Source of the DNA: an uncultured Pseudomonadota bacterium
GTDB taxonomy: Bacteria > Pseudomonadota > Gammaproteobacteria > Enterobacterales > Succinivibrionaceae
Assembly: GCA_900317945.1 (NCBI GenBank)
Contig: ONIT01000026.1
Coordinates: 1 to 32,202 of the forward strand
Length of the DNA: 32,202 nucleotides
Reading direction: 5' to 3'
This document shows positions 14,835-23,812 of this stretch, piece by piece. Each line of letters begins with the position of its first letter. Position 1 is the first letter of the stretch. The translations under genes were made by a program, and so were the position numbers. Under the pieces are notes generated by a model. The model had not been told where the DNA came from. It saw only the letters and a list, made by a program, of their open reading frames with translations, and did not search any database.

Positions 14835-16405
14835 TAAAGAAGGCCGCAGGTGAGATAGCGTCATACCTGGAGTCGCTTGGCGCGGGGGTGAGAGCCTCCG
14901 CCGCTGACGTTTCCTTTACTGAGCTCGCGGCGTCGAGCACGGAGTGCGCAGAAGGCTCGCTCTTCGCCGCGTTCCCCGGGAGCTCGTCAGACGGGAGAAA
15001 GTACATCGGAGACGCCATCTCCCGCGGCGCCTCTGGAATTGTCTATGAGCTCTCATCAGCTGACGGCTCAGGCGACTTCACCGGAGTTCCCGCGGGGGTT
15101 CCCGCCGATATTCCTGCAATAGGCGTCCGGGATCTCAGAAAATATCTTCCCGCTCTTGCCTCCTTCTTCTATGATCATCCCGCGGAGCACCTGCATCTCC
15201 TCGGAGTTACGGGCACCAACGGGAAGAGCTCCACCGCCTGGTATGCGTCCCTCCTCACCGACTCCATCAATAAAAGAAGGGCTCTGAAGGGCCTTCCCTC
15301 CCTCGGGCGCTGCGGCATCATCGGCACGGTCGGGAACGGCTTCCCCGGGGAGCTTCACCACACGGCGAACACCACGCCGGGCCCCATTCAGCTTGAGCGG
15401 GAGCTGAGAAGGCAGCTTGATCTGGGCGCCACCCGCTGCCTGATGGAGGTCTCCTCCCAGGGTATCGCCGGCGGGCGCGTCGAGGGCGTCCCGTTCCGCG
15501 GAGCCGCCTTCACCAACCTCTCGCGCGATCACCTTGACTTCCATAAGACCATGGAGGCGTACGCTGCGGTAAAATGGAGCTTTGTCCGCGGAGACTACGC
15601 GAACGCTCCTGTGATCAATCAGGATGACGCAGTCGGGCGGGAGTTCACGGAGCGCCTTGTTAGAGAGGGCAGGAAGGTATTCACCTTCGGCGAGGCGACG
15701 GGCGGAAAGGAGCCTCTTCTTTCCTTCCGCGAGAGCCGCGTCGAGGGGAACGGCCTCTCCTTCACGGTGAGATACCAGGACACCGAGAGGCGGGTAACGC
15801 TTCCTCTCATTGGGAGCTTCAACATCTACAACGCGCTCACCGCCGCCGGGATGCTCATCGCGGACGGCATGGACGCAGCTGAAGTTTTTGAGGCGCTTCC
15901 GGATCTCCGGCCTCTTGTCGGGCGCATGGAGATGTTCTCCCGCGAGGGCTCGCCCCTTGTCATCGTGGACTTTGCCCACACGCCGGACGGCATCGAGAAG
16001 TCCCTTGCCGCGGCGCGCGAGCATACGAGAGGCACGCTCACCTGCGTGTTCGGCGCGGGCGGTGACCGCGACCACGGTAAGAGGCCCCTGATGGCAGCGG
16101 CCGCGGAGAAGTTCGCCGACCGGGTGTTCGTAACGGATGACAACCCCCGGAGCGAGGATCCGGCCGCCATCAGGCGCGATGTCGCCGCGGGCTTTACGGG
16201 GGCAGTAAACAGCGTGGGGCGGAAGGCTGAGATCCGGACGGACTTCACGGACCGCGCCCATGCCATCCGCGAGGCGATAGAGTCCTCAAAGCCGGGCGAC
16301 ACCGTCGCGGTCCTCGGGAAGGGCCACGAGGAGTATCAGATCGTGGGGAAGGAGAAGCGCCCGTGGAGCGATCAGCGGGCCGTCCGGGAAATTCTCGGAA
16401 TTTAA
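14831..16405 (+). CDS. murE: UDP-MurNAc-tripeptide synthetase MurE (meso-DAP adding)
   Basis: Adds the third stem-peptide residue to UDP-MurNAc-L-Ala-D-Glu in the cytoplasm. The Mur-ligase ATP loop GVTGTNGKSS has Lys132. The central domain has NTTPGPIQLERELR and LMEVSSQGIA. The C-terminal domain carries DNPRSEDP at 437-444, and the DNPR motif marks the meso-diaminopimelate-specific enzymes of Gram-negatives. The 524-aa length is slightly above the 495 aa of E. coli, from an expanded N-terminal domain. Overlaps ftsI by 4 bases (ATGA). An intrinsic terminator follows it at 16431-16459. Confidence 0.97.
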   Translation: MIKKAAGEIASYLESLGAGVRASAADVSFTELAASSTECAEGSLFAAFPGSSSDGRKYIGDAISRGASGIVYELSSADGSGDFTGVPAGVPADIPAIGVRDLRKYLPALASFFYDHPAEHLHLLGVTGTNGKSSTAWYASLLTDSINKRRALKGLPSLGRCGIIGTVGNGFPGELHHTANTTPGPIQLERELRRQLDLGATRCLMEVSSQGIAGGRVEGVPFRGAAFTNLSRDHLDFHKTMEAYAAVKWSFVRGDYANAPVINQDDAVGREFTERLVREGRKVFTFGEATGGKEPLLSFRESRVEGNGLSFTVRYQDTERRVTLPLIGSFNIYNALTAAGMLIADGMDAAEVFEALPDLRPLVGRMEMFSREGSPLVIVDFAHTPDGIEKSLAAAREHTRGTLTCVFGAGGDRDHGKRPLMAAAAEKFADRVFVTDDNPRSEDPAAIRRDVAAGFTGAVNSVGRKAEIRTDFTDRAHAIREAIESSKPGDTVAVLGKGHEEYQIVGKEKRPWSDQRAVREILGI

Positions 16406-16430
16406 AAATTGGCTGCCACTGGCGGCATGA

Positions 16431-16459
16431 GCTCCGGGCGTTATGCCCGGAGCCCTTTT
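16431..16459 (+). terminator. Intrinsic terminator between murE and murF
   Basis: GCTCCGGGC/GCCCGGAGC is a perfect 9-bp stem with a GTTAT loop, followed by CC and T4. By sequence it is one of the best terminators in the window, yet it lies inside the dcw cluster. Either murF has its own promoter or read-through is partial. Confidence 0.72.
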
Positions 16460-16502
16460 AAACAGCAAAATAAAATAATGGGCAGGGAAAAGGAGAGCGC
16501 AG

Positions 16503-17867
16503 GTGATAGATTTCAGTCTGTCAGAGCTTGAGAAGGAGTCAGGCGGGACGCTGATCGGCCAGGATCTGACAGTAGGCGAGGTGTCAACCGACTCACGCCC
16601 GGAGCATGTGCCCGGGCTTTTTGTGGCTCTCCCCGGGGCAAGATACGACAGCACCGTCTTCGCCGCCGACGCGGTCAAGAAAGGCGCCGTCGCGGTCCTC
16701 ACCCCGAAGCCCCTCTATCTTGACGTCCCCCAGATCATCATGGAGGACACCTTGAGGGGCTATGCCGCCGCGGGCGGCCTCGTGCGGGAGAAGTCCCACG
16801 CGAAGGTCCTCGGCATCACCGGCACCTGCGGCAAGACCAGCGTCAAGGAGATGTGCTCCCTCATAATGAGCCCCCTCGGGAACACCATCGCGACCGAGGG
16901 CAACTTCAACAACTCGGTCGGCGTCCCCAAGACGCTCCTCCGCCTCACCCGCGCAACCCGCTACGCGATTGTGGAGCACGGCGCGAGCCACTTCCACGAC
17001 ATCGACGCGACCGCCGCCTGGTCGAAGCCTGACGTTGCCGTAATCAACAACGCGGGCGAGGCGCACCTCGAGGGCTTCGGCTCCGTTGATGGCGTTGCCG
17101 CGGGGAAGGCTGAGATTTACCATCACCTTAAAAAGGGCGGCATCGCGGTAATCAATATGGAGAGCCCCTTCGCCTCGCTCTGGCGCCATGAGTCCGAGGG
17201 GCATGACATAATCGGCTTCGGCCTCTCCGAAAAGTGCGATGTGCGTGCCGCGGATGTCTCCTTCGATGACCTGGGCTGCGGCTCCTTCACCCTTATAACT
17301 CCCGATGGGACCGCGAAGGTTGAGCTCCACGTCCCCGGACGCCACAACATCATGAACTCCCTCGCTGCCGCCGCCTCCTGCCTCGCGCTCGGCGCGAAGC
17401 CTCTGGACATCGCGGCGGGGCTCGGCAGCATGAAGCCATTCGCCGGCCGCCTCAGCGTTGAGAGGCACGGCCCGGTAACCTTGATCGATGACGCGTATAA
17501 TGCGTCCGCCGACGCGGTGAGGGCGGCAGTCGCGACCCTCGCGGGCTTCCGGGGCGACAGGATGCTGATCCTCGGGGACATGGGCGAGCTCGGCGAGCAT
17601 GAGGAGGAGATCCACCGGAGCGTCGGGCGCCTTGTGGGGGAGTCCGGCATCGAGCACTTCCTCACGGTCGGGAAGCTCGCCGCGCTCTCCGCCAAGGAGG
17701 GGCACGGAGAGGCGTTCCCGGACAAGGACGCGCTCTATGGGCGCATCCGTGACTATCTCAGGGAGAGCCGGGAGAAGGGCCTCTCGCCGGTTGTGCTCGT
17801 CAAGGGATCGCACGGCATGAAGATGAACGAGGTGCTTGACTTTATCAGGCATGAGCTTGAGGACTAA
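16503..17867 (+). CDS. murF: UDP-MurNAc-tripeptide-D-Ala-D-Ala ligase MurF
   Basis: Adds D-Ala-D-Ala to complete the UDP-MurNAc-pentapeptide. The ATP loop GITGTCGKTSVKE has Lys111, followed by the MurF-typical NFNNSVGVPKTLL and later the glycine/asparagine region GRHNIMNSLAAAA and LIDDAYNASADAV. The start is GTG at 16503, with AAGGAGA (16490-16496) 6 bases upstream; an ATG at 16478 is out of frame. The 454-aa length is typical. A 97-base gap with a terminator separates it from murE, the widest gap in the enzyme part of the cluster. mraY follows after 3 bases. Confidence 0.96.
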   Translation: MIDFSLSELEKESGGTLIGQDLTVGEVSTDSRPEHVPGLFVALPGARYDSTVFAADAVKKGAVAVLTPKPLYLDVPQIIMEDTLRGYAAAGGLVREKSHAKVLGITGTCGKTSVKEMCSLIMSPLGNTIATEGNFNNSVGVPKTLLRLTRATRYAIVEHGASHFHDIDATAAWSKPDVAVINNAGEAHLEGFGSVDGVAAGKAEIYHHLKKGGIAVINMESPFASLWRHESEGHDIIGFGLSEKCDVRAADVSFDDLGCGSFTLITPDGTAKVELHVPGRHNIMNSLAAAASCLALGAKPLDIAAGLGSMKPFAGRLSVERHGPVTLIDDAYNASADAVRAAVATLAGFRGDRMLILGDMGELGEHEEEIHRSVGRLVGESGIEHFLTVGKLAALSAKEGHGEAFPDKDALYGRIRDYLRESREKGLSPVVLVKGSHGMKMNEVLDFIRHELED

Positions 17868-17870
17868 TAC

Positions 17871-18953
17871 ATGTTTTACTACCTTGCAGAGCTGCTGACA
17901 CCGCATTTCACGGTATTCAACGTAGTCTCCTACCAGACCTTCCGCGCGGTGATGTCGCTCCTTACGGCCCTGGTGTTCACGCTCATGATCGGGCCCAAGA
18001 CCATCGAGGAGCTCAGGAAGTTCCACCTGGGGCAGGTTGTCCGCACCTGCGGCCCCGAGACCCACCTGAAGAAGGACGGCACCCCGACCATGGGCGGCGT
18101 GATGATCCTCTCGAGCGTGCTACTTGCCGTCCTCCTCTGGTGCGATCTCCGGAACTACTACGTCTGGATTGTGCTCTTCACCATCGTCTCCTTCGGCGCC
18201 ATCGGCTTCGCCGACGACTACCTCAAGATCTCGCGCCATGACTCGGGCGGCCTCAAGTCCCGCTGGAAGTTCTTCTGGCAGTCGGCAGCCGCGCTCGTCA
18301 TCGGCTTCTGGCTCTACTTCGCCGCCGACACCCCGCAGCAGACCCAGCTGGTCGTCCCCTTCTTCAAGAACATCATGCCCGGGCTCGGCGTCCTGTTCGT
18401 CCCCTTCGTCTACTGCGTAATCGTCGGCTCGTCGAACGCGGTGAACCTCACCGACGGGCTTGACGGCCTTGCCATCGTGCAGATCGCGATGGTCGCCGCC
18501 GGCCTCGGCGTCGCCGCCTGGGCAACCGGCAACTTCATGCAGGCAGGCTACCTCCACATCCCCTATATCCTCCGCTCTGACGAGATGGCGGTGGTCTGCG
18601 CAGCGGTCATCGGCGCCGCTATAGGCTTCCTCTGGTTCAACACCTATCCCGCCATGGTCTTCATGGGAGATTTGGGATCCCTCACACTGGGCGCGCTCCT
18701 CGGCACCATCAGCGTCCTTATCAGGGAGGAGTTCCTCCTCTTCATCATGGGCGGCATGTTCGTCCTCGAGACCGTCTCGGTAATCCTCCAGGTCGGAAGC
18801 TACAAGCTCACCGGAAAGAGGATATTCCGCATGGCGCCCATACACCATCATTTTGAGAAGCTCGGCTGGCCGGAGCCCAGGGTAATCGTCCGCTTCTGGA
18901 TTGTTACCTTCATGCTGGTCCTCCTCGGGCTCCTGACACTCAAGATCCGCTAG
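17871..18953 (+). CDS. mraY: Phospho-MurNAc-pentapeptide transferase MraY
   Basis: Integral membrane enzyme that transfers phospho-MurNAc-pentapeptide to undecaprenyl phosphate, giving lipid I. Family landmarks are [10 protein letters not shown] near residue 70, the aspartate pair in [33 protein letters not shown], and the histidine cluster [14 protein letters not shown] near the C-terminus. About ten membrane helices can be read from the hydrophobic blocks. Length is 360 aa as in E. coli. It starts 3 bases after murF, and murD follows after 8 bases (AGGAG before its ATG). Confidence 0.98.
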   Translation: MFYYLAELLTPHFTVFNVVSYQTFRAVMSLLTALVFTLMIGPKTIEELRKFHLGQVVRTCGPETHLKKDGTPTMGGVMILSSVLLAVLLWCDLRNYYVWIVLFTIVSFGAIGFADDYLKISRHDSGGLKSRWKFFWQSAAALVIGFWLYFAADTPQQTQLVVPFFKNIMPGLGVLFVPFVYCVIVGSSNAVNLTDGLDGLAIVQIAMVAAGLGVAAWATGNFMQAGYLHIPYILRSDEMAVVCAAVIGAAIGFLWFNTYPAMVFMGDLGSLTLGALLGTISVLIREEFLLFIMGGMFVLETVSVILQVGSYKLTGKRIFRMAPIHHHFEKLGWPEPRVIVRFWIVTFMLVLLGLLTLKIR

Positions 18954-18961
18954 GAGAGAAA

Positions 18962-20344
18962 ATGGCTTCTGTAAAGTGCGAATGCGCAGGCAAGGCCTCA
19001 GGAAAGGGCCCGGTAATCGTCGCAGGCCTCGGTCTCAGCAACCTTGAGGCGGTTAACTACCTCCTCTCGAAGGGCATTGTCCCCATCGTCTGCGACACCA
19101 GGGAGAACCCGCCGCTCCGCGCGAAGCTCCCGGAGAACGTGAAGTTCATCGGAGGAGAGTTCCAGCCGGAGCTTTTCGCGACCGCCTCGATGGTCGTACC
19201 GGGGCCCGGCATCCCTCTTTATAACCCTGCCATGAAGGCAGCAGCTGAGGCAGGCGCCGACATCGCAGGCGACGTCGAGCTCTTCGCGCGCGAGACCAGG
19301 TCAAAGGTCCTCGCCGTAACCGGATCAAACGGCAAGAGCACGGTTACGACACTTCTGGGGCTCATGGGGAAGGCCGCAGGAATTAAGACCGAGATGGGCG
19401 CCAACATCGGCGTTCCGGTCCTCTCACTCCTTAAGGATGAGCCGGAGCTCGCCGTCCTTGAGCTCTCAAGCTTCGAGCTCGAGACCGTCTCAAGCCTTAA
19501 GGCCGTCGGCGCGGTCTGCCTCAACGTAACCGAGGATCACCTTGACCGCTATGAGGGGAGCCTCGAGAAGTACGGCATGGCAAAGCACCGCATCTTCAGG
19601 AATGCCGAGCACATCGCCGCGAACCGCGAGGATAAAAGGAGCTTCCCTGACTACTACGCCAGGGAGACCGGAGCGGAGCCGCGCAGGCCCGACATCACCT
19701 TCGGTACCGAGAGCGGTGAGGACTACGGCGTGAGGAAGGAAGGCAGCGGGTACATCCTCATGAAGAAGGGGCGTGATGTGATCAGGGCCTCTGAGATGAG
19801 AATCGTCGGACGCCACAACATCTCGAACGCGCTTGCCGCCATGGCGCTTGCCGACTTCGCCGGAATCCCCGAGGCGGCGCAGCTTGAGGTCCTCAGGACT
19901 TTCCCGGGGCTCCGCCACCGCTGCGAGTTTGTCGAGAAAGTAAATGGCGTCTCCTTCTACAACGACTCCAAGGCCACCAACGTGGGATCTACGCTTGCGG
20001 CGGTCTCCGGGCTCAGGGACGTATTCCCCGAGGCGCATATCTACCTTCTCGCGGGCGGCCTCGGAAAGGGGCAGGATTTCGCGCCGGTAGGAGACCTCCT
20101 CAGGAACGGGGCGGTTGCAAAAATGTACTGCTTCGGGCGCGACGCCGCTCAGATCATAAGCGCCTCGCCCGCGGAGAAGACCGTGAGCGTTCCCGACATG
20201 AAGAGCGCGCTTGACGCGGCGAGAGCCGACGCGAAGGAGGGTGACATCGTCCTTCTCGCGCCTGCCTGCGCGAGCATGGATCAGTTCAAAAACTTTGAAG
20301 TGCGCGGCGAGGAGTTCATCCGCATGGTTAAGGAAACCGCATGA
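18962..20344 (+). CDS. murD: UDP-MurNAc-L-alanine:D-glutamate ligase MurD
   Basis: Adds D-Glu to UDP-MurNAc-L-Ala. N-terminal Rossmann-type fold with IVAGLGLSNLEAVNYL (the usual G-x-G-x-S/T-G pocket reads GLGLSN), Mur-ligase ATP loop AVTGSNGKSTVTTLLG (Lys125), NVTEDHLDRYEG, and GRHNISNALAAMA followed by the C-terminal FYNDSKATN block. The 460-aa length is slightly above the 438 aa of E. coli. The first about 15 residues (ASVKCECAGKASGKG) precede the conserved fold. The stop overlaps the ftsW start by 4 bases. Confidence 0.97.
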   Translation: MASVKCECAGKASGKGPVIVAGLGLSNLEAVNYLLSKGIVPIVCDTRENPPLRAKLPENVKFIGGEFQPELFATASMVVPGPGIPLYNPAMKAAAEAGADIAGDVELFARETRSKVLAVTGSNGKSTVTTLLGLMGKAAGIKTEMGANIGVPVLSLLKDEPELAVLELSSFELETVSSLKAVGAVCLNVTEDHLDRYEGSLEKYGMAKHRIFRNAEHIAANREDKRSFPDYYARETGAEPRRPDITFGTESGEDYGVRKEGSGYILMKKGRDVIRASEMRIVGRHNISNALAAMALADFAGIPEAAQLEVLRTFPGLRHRCEFVEKVNGVSFYNDSKATNVGSTLAAVSGLRDVFPEAHIYLLAGGLGKGQDFAPVGDLLRNGAVAKMYCFGRDAAQIISASPAEKTVSVPDMKSALDAARADAKEGDIVLLAPACASMDQFKNFEVRGEEFIRMVKETA

Positions 20345-22605
20345 GTTTCTTTGATTTTCTCCATGGCAGCAGGCCTAAGAGGAGGATCCGCGGGCTTGAC
20401 GGCGAGCCGGGCTTCGGGGAGCCTCAGAGGGATGCCCGCGGCCGACTGCCGGAAGGCTTCGCGTTCGGGGACGAAAGGTCTCCGGACATTTCTGCGTCAG
20501 AGGAGAAAACCAGCAGCCCAGATCCAATTCTCCAGGGCACTGCCGCCTCAGATGATCCGCTTGCGGGCGGTTCGTCTGACGGCGGCTTTGCCGCTTCTCC
20601 GGAGAGCGCCCCAGGCGGCAGCTCCCGCGACGAGATAGATCTCAGCGTGCTCCGCGATGAGTCGGAGAGCTCAGGAGATGAATCTTCGCCCGCCTCTCCT
20701 TCTGCAGAGCCGGATGATGAGGGCTGGATCCGCGTCTCGGATGACGGCGCTTCGGAGGAGAGACAGGATTCCGACGGAGCGGCGGCCGGAAGCGGCGCAG
20801 AGCCGGAGAGCCCGGATAATCAGGAGAGTGAGGAGATTCAGCAGAAGAGCCCCGATCTCTCCGAGCGCATCGCTACCGGATCCGTAACGCTTATCTCAAG
20901 CCTCTTCAGGAAGGCCGTCTCGGCCGTATCCCACAAGCCAGGAAAGCCCGCTGGAGAGGAAGGCAGCGCCGAGCGTCCTGATGCTCCCGCAGCAGGAGAG
21001 AATGCCGCAGCCTCAGAGGGAGGGCAGGCCCCGGAGGCAGCAGGGACGGGCGCGGACACGCAGTCAGAAGTCCTCACCGAAAATCCCTCCTCTGATGAGG
21101 AGTCCCCGGAGGGCAAGGGCAGCTCCTGGGACGCGGCAGACGCCCGCGCAGAGAGCACCGGAGCGGAGGCTTCCTCAGATGAAAAGGCTCCTGAGGAGCC
21201 CAAAAAGAAGAAGCGCGTCAGGTATAAGCTCTTTGACTGGCAGCTCCTCTATCTCGTTCTTGCCCTGATGGCCCTCGGCGTCGTCGCCGTAACCTCCGCC
21301 TCGGTCGGGCTCGCCGCCTCCACCTATGACGATCCGCTCTATTTCGGGAAGCGCGACATCATGTACATGCTCATGGCGATTGCCGCAGGGGCCTTTGTCC
21401 TCACGGTGCCGGTGAGCACGGTAAGGCGCTATTCCTGGACGATCATCGTCGCCGCGATAGTCATGATCATCGTAACGAGGCTCGTCGGCCACGGCTCCCA
21501 CGGAGCGGTGCGCTGGATAAAGCTCGGGCCTCTCACCTTCCAGCCCGCGGAGTTCATCAAGATCGGCTGGCTCATCTTCGTCGCTGACGTGATTTCAAGA
21601 AAGCTTGACGCGAAGCGGAAGAAGTCGATGGGCATCAAGGTCATGTTCCCGCTCCTTATCGTGTTCGGCATCCTGAGCTTCGGACTGGTGTTCTTCCAGA
21701 AGGACTTCGGCTCCATGGCGGTGCTGGGCGGCGTAACGTTCGCCGTGTTCCTCATCGCGAGGCTCAGGTGGATATTCGTGATAGCGCTCGTCGTGGTTGG
21801 AGGCGCGCTCTGCACGCTCTTCGTCCTCATGGAGCCCTACCGCGTGGCCCGTCTCATGACCTTCCTCGAGCCGTTCAAGGATCCGTTCGGGAAGGGCTTC
21901 CAGCTCACGCAGTCCCTCATCGCCTTCGGTCGCGGCGGCATGATGGGGCTGGGGCTCGGGAATTCCGTGCAGAAGATGAACTACCTCCCCGAGGCGCACA
22001 CTGACTTTATCTTCGCCATCATCAGCGAGGAGACCGGGCTTGTGGGCGGCCTCGTGGTCATCGCGCTTTTCGGCTGGTACGTCTTAAGGCTCCTCCACGA
22101 CAGCCGCCTCGCCTTCGAGCGCCGGATGTTCTTCGAGGGCTACGCCATGTTCGGCTTCGCCTGCCTGATATTCTCGCAGGTCTTCATCAACATCGCCGTC
22201 GCCTCGGGACTCTTCCCGACAAAGGGCCTGACGCTTCCCTTCATAAGCTACGGCGGCTCCAGCGTCATCATGATGGCTTTGGGCTGCGCCTTCATGATCC
22301 GCTGCGACTTCGAGCGGCGCTGCTCCGAGATCCCGGAGCTTGCCTGCCTGATTCCGGATCTGCACGGCCGTACCGAGAAGGATCGCGAGGAGGCCGCGGC
22401 GAGGGCCGCCGCGCAGGCGGTATCCGCGGCCACCGCAGCAGCGGACCGCTCTTATGACGCTTTAGGCGCTGCCTCTGATGGCGGCGCGGATGGCCCGGAA
22501 GGCGCTGAGACTGCTGCGGTTGGCGAAGAGGCAGGGGCCGGCGGGGCGGAGCAGGAAAATTCCGGTGAGGAAAGCCCACGTGAGGGTGAGAGAGAGGTAT
22601 TTTAA
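20341..22605 (+). CDS. ftsW: Septal peptidoglycan polymerase FtsW with very long acidic tails
   Basis: SEDS-family glycosyltransferase that polymerises lipid II at the septum with FtsI. The catalytic membrane core (about residues 298-655) has FQPAEFIKIGWL, QSLIAFGRGGMMGLGLGNSVQKMNYLPEAHTDFIFAIISEE and the closing TKGLTLPFISYGGSS. Against 414 aa in E. coli, this protein is 754 aa: residues 1-295 are a Ser/Asp/Glu/Gly/Ala-rich, probably disordered cytoplasmic tail ending in KKKKRVRYK, and the last about 100 residues are an Ala/Glu-rich tail. The tail contains no internal Met before the first membrane helix, and the ATGA overlap with murD supports the start. A short hydrophobic patch (about 177-195, TGSVTLISSLFRKAVSAV) may be an amphipathic helix. 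murG starts within its stop codon. Confidence 0.95.
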   Translation: MSFFDFLHGSRPKRRIRGLDGEPGFGEPQRDARGRLPEGFAFGDERSPDISASEEKTSSPDPILQGTAASDDPLAGGSSDGGFAASPESAPGGSSRDEIDLSVLRDESESSGDESSPASPSAEPDDEGWIRVSDDGASEERQDSDGAAAGSGAEPESPDNQESEEIQQKSPDLSERIATGSVTLISSLFRKAVSAVSHKPGKPAGEEGSAERPDAPAAGENAAASEGGQAPEAAGTGADTQSEVLTENPSSDEESPEGKGSSWDAADARAESTGAEASSDEKAPEEPKKKKRVRYKLFDWQLLYLVLALMALGVVAVTSASVGLAASTYDDPLYFGKRDIMYMLMAIAAGAFVLTVPVSTVRRYSWTIIVAAIVMIIVTRLVGHGSHGAVRWIKLGPLTFQPAEFIKIGWLIFVADVISRKLDAKRKKSMGIKVMFPLLIVFGILSFGLVFFQKDFGSMAVLGGVTFAVFLIARLRWIFVIALVVVGGALCTLFVLMEPYRVARLMTFLEPFKDPFGKGFQLTQSLIAFGRGGMMGLGLGNSVQKMNYLPEAHTDFIFAIISEETGLVGGLVVIALFGWYVLRLLHDSRLAFERRMFFEGYAMFGFACLIFSQVFINIAVASGLFPTKGLTLPFISYGGSSVIMMALGCAFMIRCDFERRCSEIPELACLIPDLHGRTEKDREEAAARAAAQAVSAATAAADRSYDALGAASDGGADGPEGAETAAVGEEAGAGGAEQENSGEESPREGEREVF

Positions 22606-23741
22606 TGGCAGGGACAGAGACTAAAGAGCAGGGCGCCGCAGTGAGCGGAGAGAAGCCCCTTATCCTCATCATGGCAGGCGGCACCGGCGGGCATGTGTTC
22701 CCGGCGATTGCCGTCGCGAAGGTCCTGATGTCGCGCGGCTGCGCGGTCGAGTGGCTCGGCACCCGCGGGAGGATGGAGGAGAAGATTGTGCCCAAAAACG
22801 GCATAAAGCTCAACTTCATCAAGGTGCAGGGACTCCGCCGGAACGGCATCATGAGAAAGCTCGGAGCTCCCTTCATGCTCGCGAGATCCCTCTTCGAGTG
22901 CCTCTCGCTCCTCAGGCATCTCCGCCCCAAGGCAGTGGTGGGCTTCGGCGGCTACGCCTCCGGCCCGGGCGCCGTCGCGGCAAAGCTCCTCGGCATTCCC
23001 GTAATCATCCATGAGCAGAACGCCTCCCCCGGGCTCACGAACCGCCTTATCGCGAAGTTCTGCAATAAGGTGCTTTTGGGCTTCCCCGGCGCCATACAGC
23101 GGAGCGACGCCATCGTTACCGGGAACCCTGTGCGCGCGGAGATTGAGGCGCTCGCAGCAAGGCCTCTCTCTGAGTCCCCGAAGGGCACGAAGGAGTCGCC
23201 CGTGAGGATTTCGGTCATAGGCGGAAGCCTCGGCTGCGCCTTCTTCAACGAGCGCCTCCCTGAGGTCTTCAAGAGCCTCGGGGACAGTGTCGTCATCACC
23301 CATCAGACCGGAGCAGGGAATTCGGAGAAGGTCAGGGCGAAATACCATACGCTTGGCATGGACTCGGTGAAGGTCTCGGACTTCATCGACGACATGGCGG
23401 GGCTCTTCTCGTCGACCGATCTCCTCTTCGCGAGATCGGGCGCGCTCACCGTCGCCGAGGCCTCGGCCGCGCATGTGCCGGCAGTCTTTGTGCCGTACCC
23501 CTTCGCCGTCGATGACCACCAGACGAAGAACGCGGAGTCCCTCGTTAAGGCAGGCGGCGCGGCCATTCTCCAGCAGTCTGATTTTTCAGCTGAAAAGGCT
23601 GCCCAAATCATACGTGATATAATCTCCGGCGGCCGTCTCCCAGCAATGGCTGAGGCGCTCAGGAAGAACGCGGTCCTGCGCTCTGCGGAGAAAATCGCGG
23701 GGATCTGCATGGATGAGGCGGGGATCGCCTCCGCAGGCTGA
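22605..23741 (+). CDS. murG: UDP-GlcNAc:lipid I GlcNAc-transferase MurG
   Basis: Membrane-associated GT28 glycosyltransferase that converts lipid I to lipid II. Conserved blocks: the glycine loop MAGGTGGHVFPAIAVA, VGFGGYASGPG, HEQNASPGLTNR, VTGNPVR, a third glycine loop VIGGSLGCAFFNE, and the donor-binding region FARSGALTVAEASAAHVPAVFVPYP. The 378-aa length is typical, with about 18 extra N-terminal residues. The start codon shares one base with the ftsW stop (TAATG). A 71-base gap follows before murC. Confidence 0.97.
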   Translation: MAGTETKEQGAAVSGEKPLILIMAGGTGGHVFPAIAVAKVLMSRGCAVEWLGTRGRMEEKIVPKNGIKLNFIKVQGLRRNGIMRKLGAPFMLARSLFECLSLLRHLRPKAVVGFGGYASGPGAVAAKLLGIPVIIHEQNASPGLTNRLIAKFCNKVLLGFPGAIQRSDAIVTGNPVRAEIEALAARPLSESPKGTKESPVRISVIGGSLGCAFFNERLPEVFKSLGDSVVITHQTGAGNSEKVRAKYHTLGMDSVKVSDFIDDMAGLFSSTDLLFARSGALTVAEASAAHVPAVFVPYPFAVDDHQTKNAESLVKAGGAAILQQSDFSAEKAAQIIRDIISGGRLPAMAEALRKNAVLRSAEKIAGICMDEAGIASAG

Positions 23742-23812
23742 GGGCAGAGCGGCAGCGGGCGGCATTCAGGAAAAATGGCGGAGAGCAGCGCTTTTTGAGC
23801 GCGGAGTAGAGG

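Noticed and set aside
15068..16261. 397-codon minus-strand frame inside murE
   Set aside because: Fully within murE on the opposite strand, and murE has intact ligase motifs.
16593..18065. 490-codon minus-strand frame across murF and the start of mraY
   Set aside because: Shadow of murF and mraY; the composition mirrors codon bias and no family pattern is visible.
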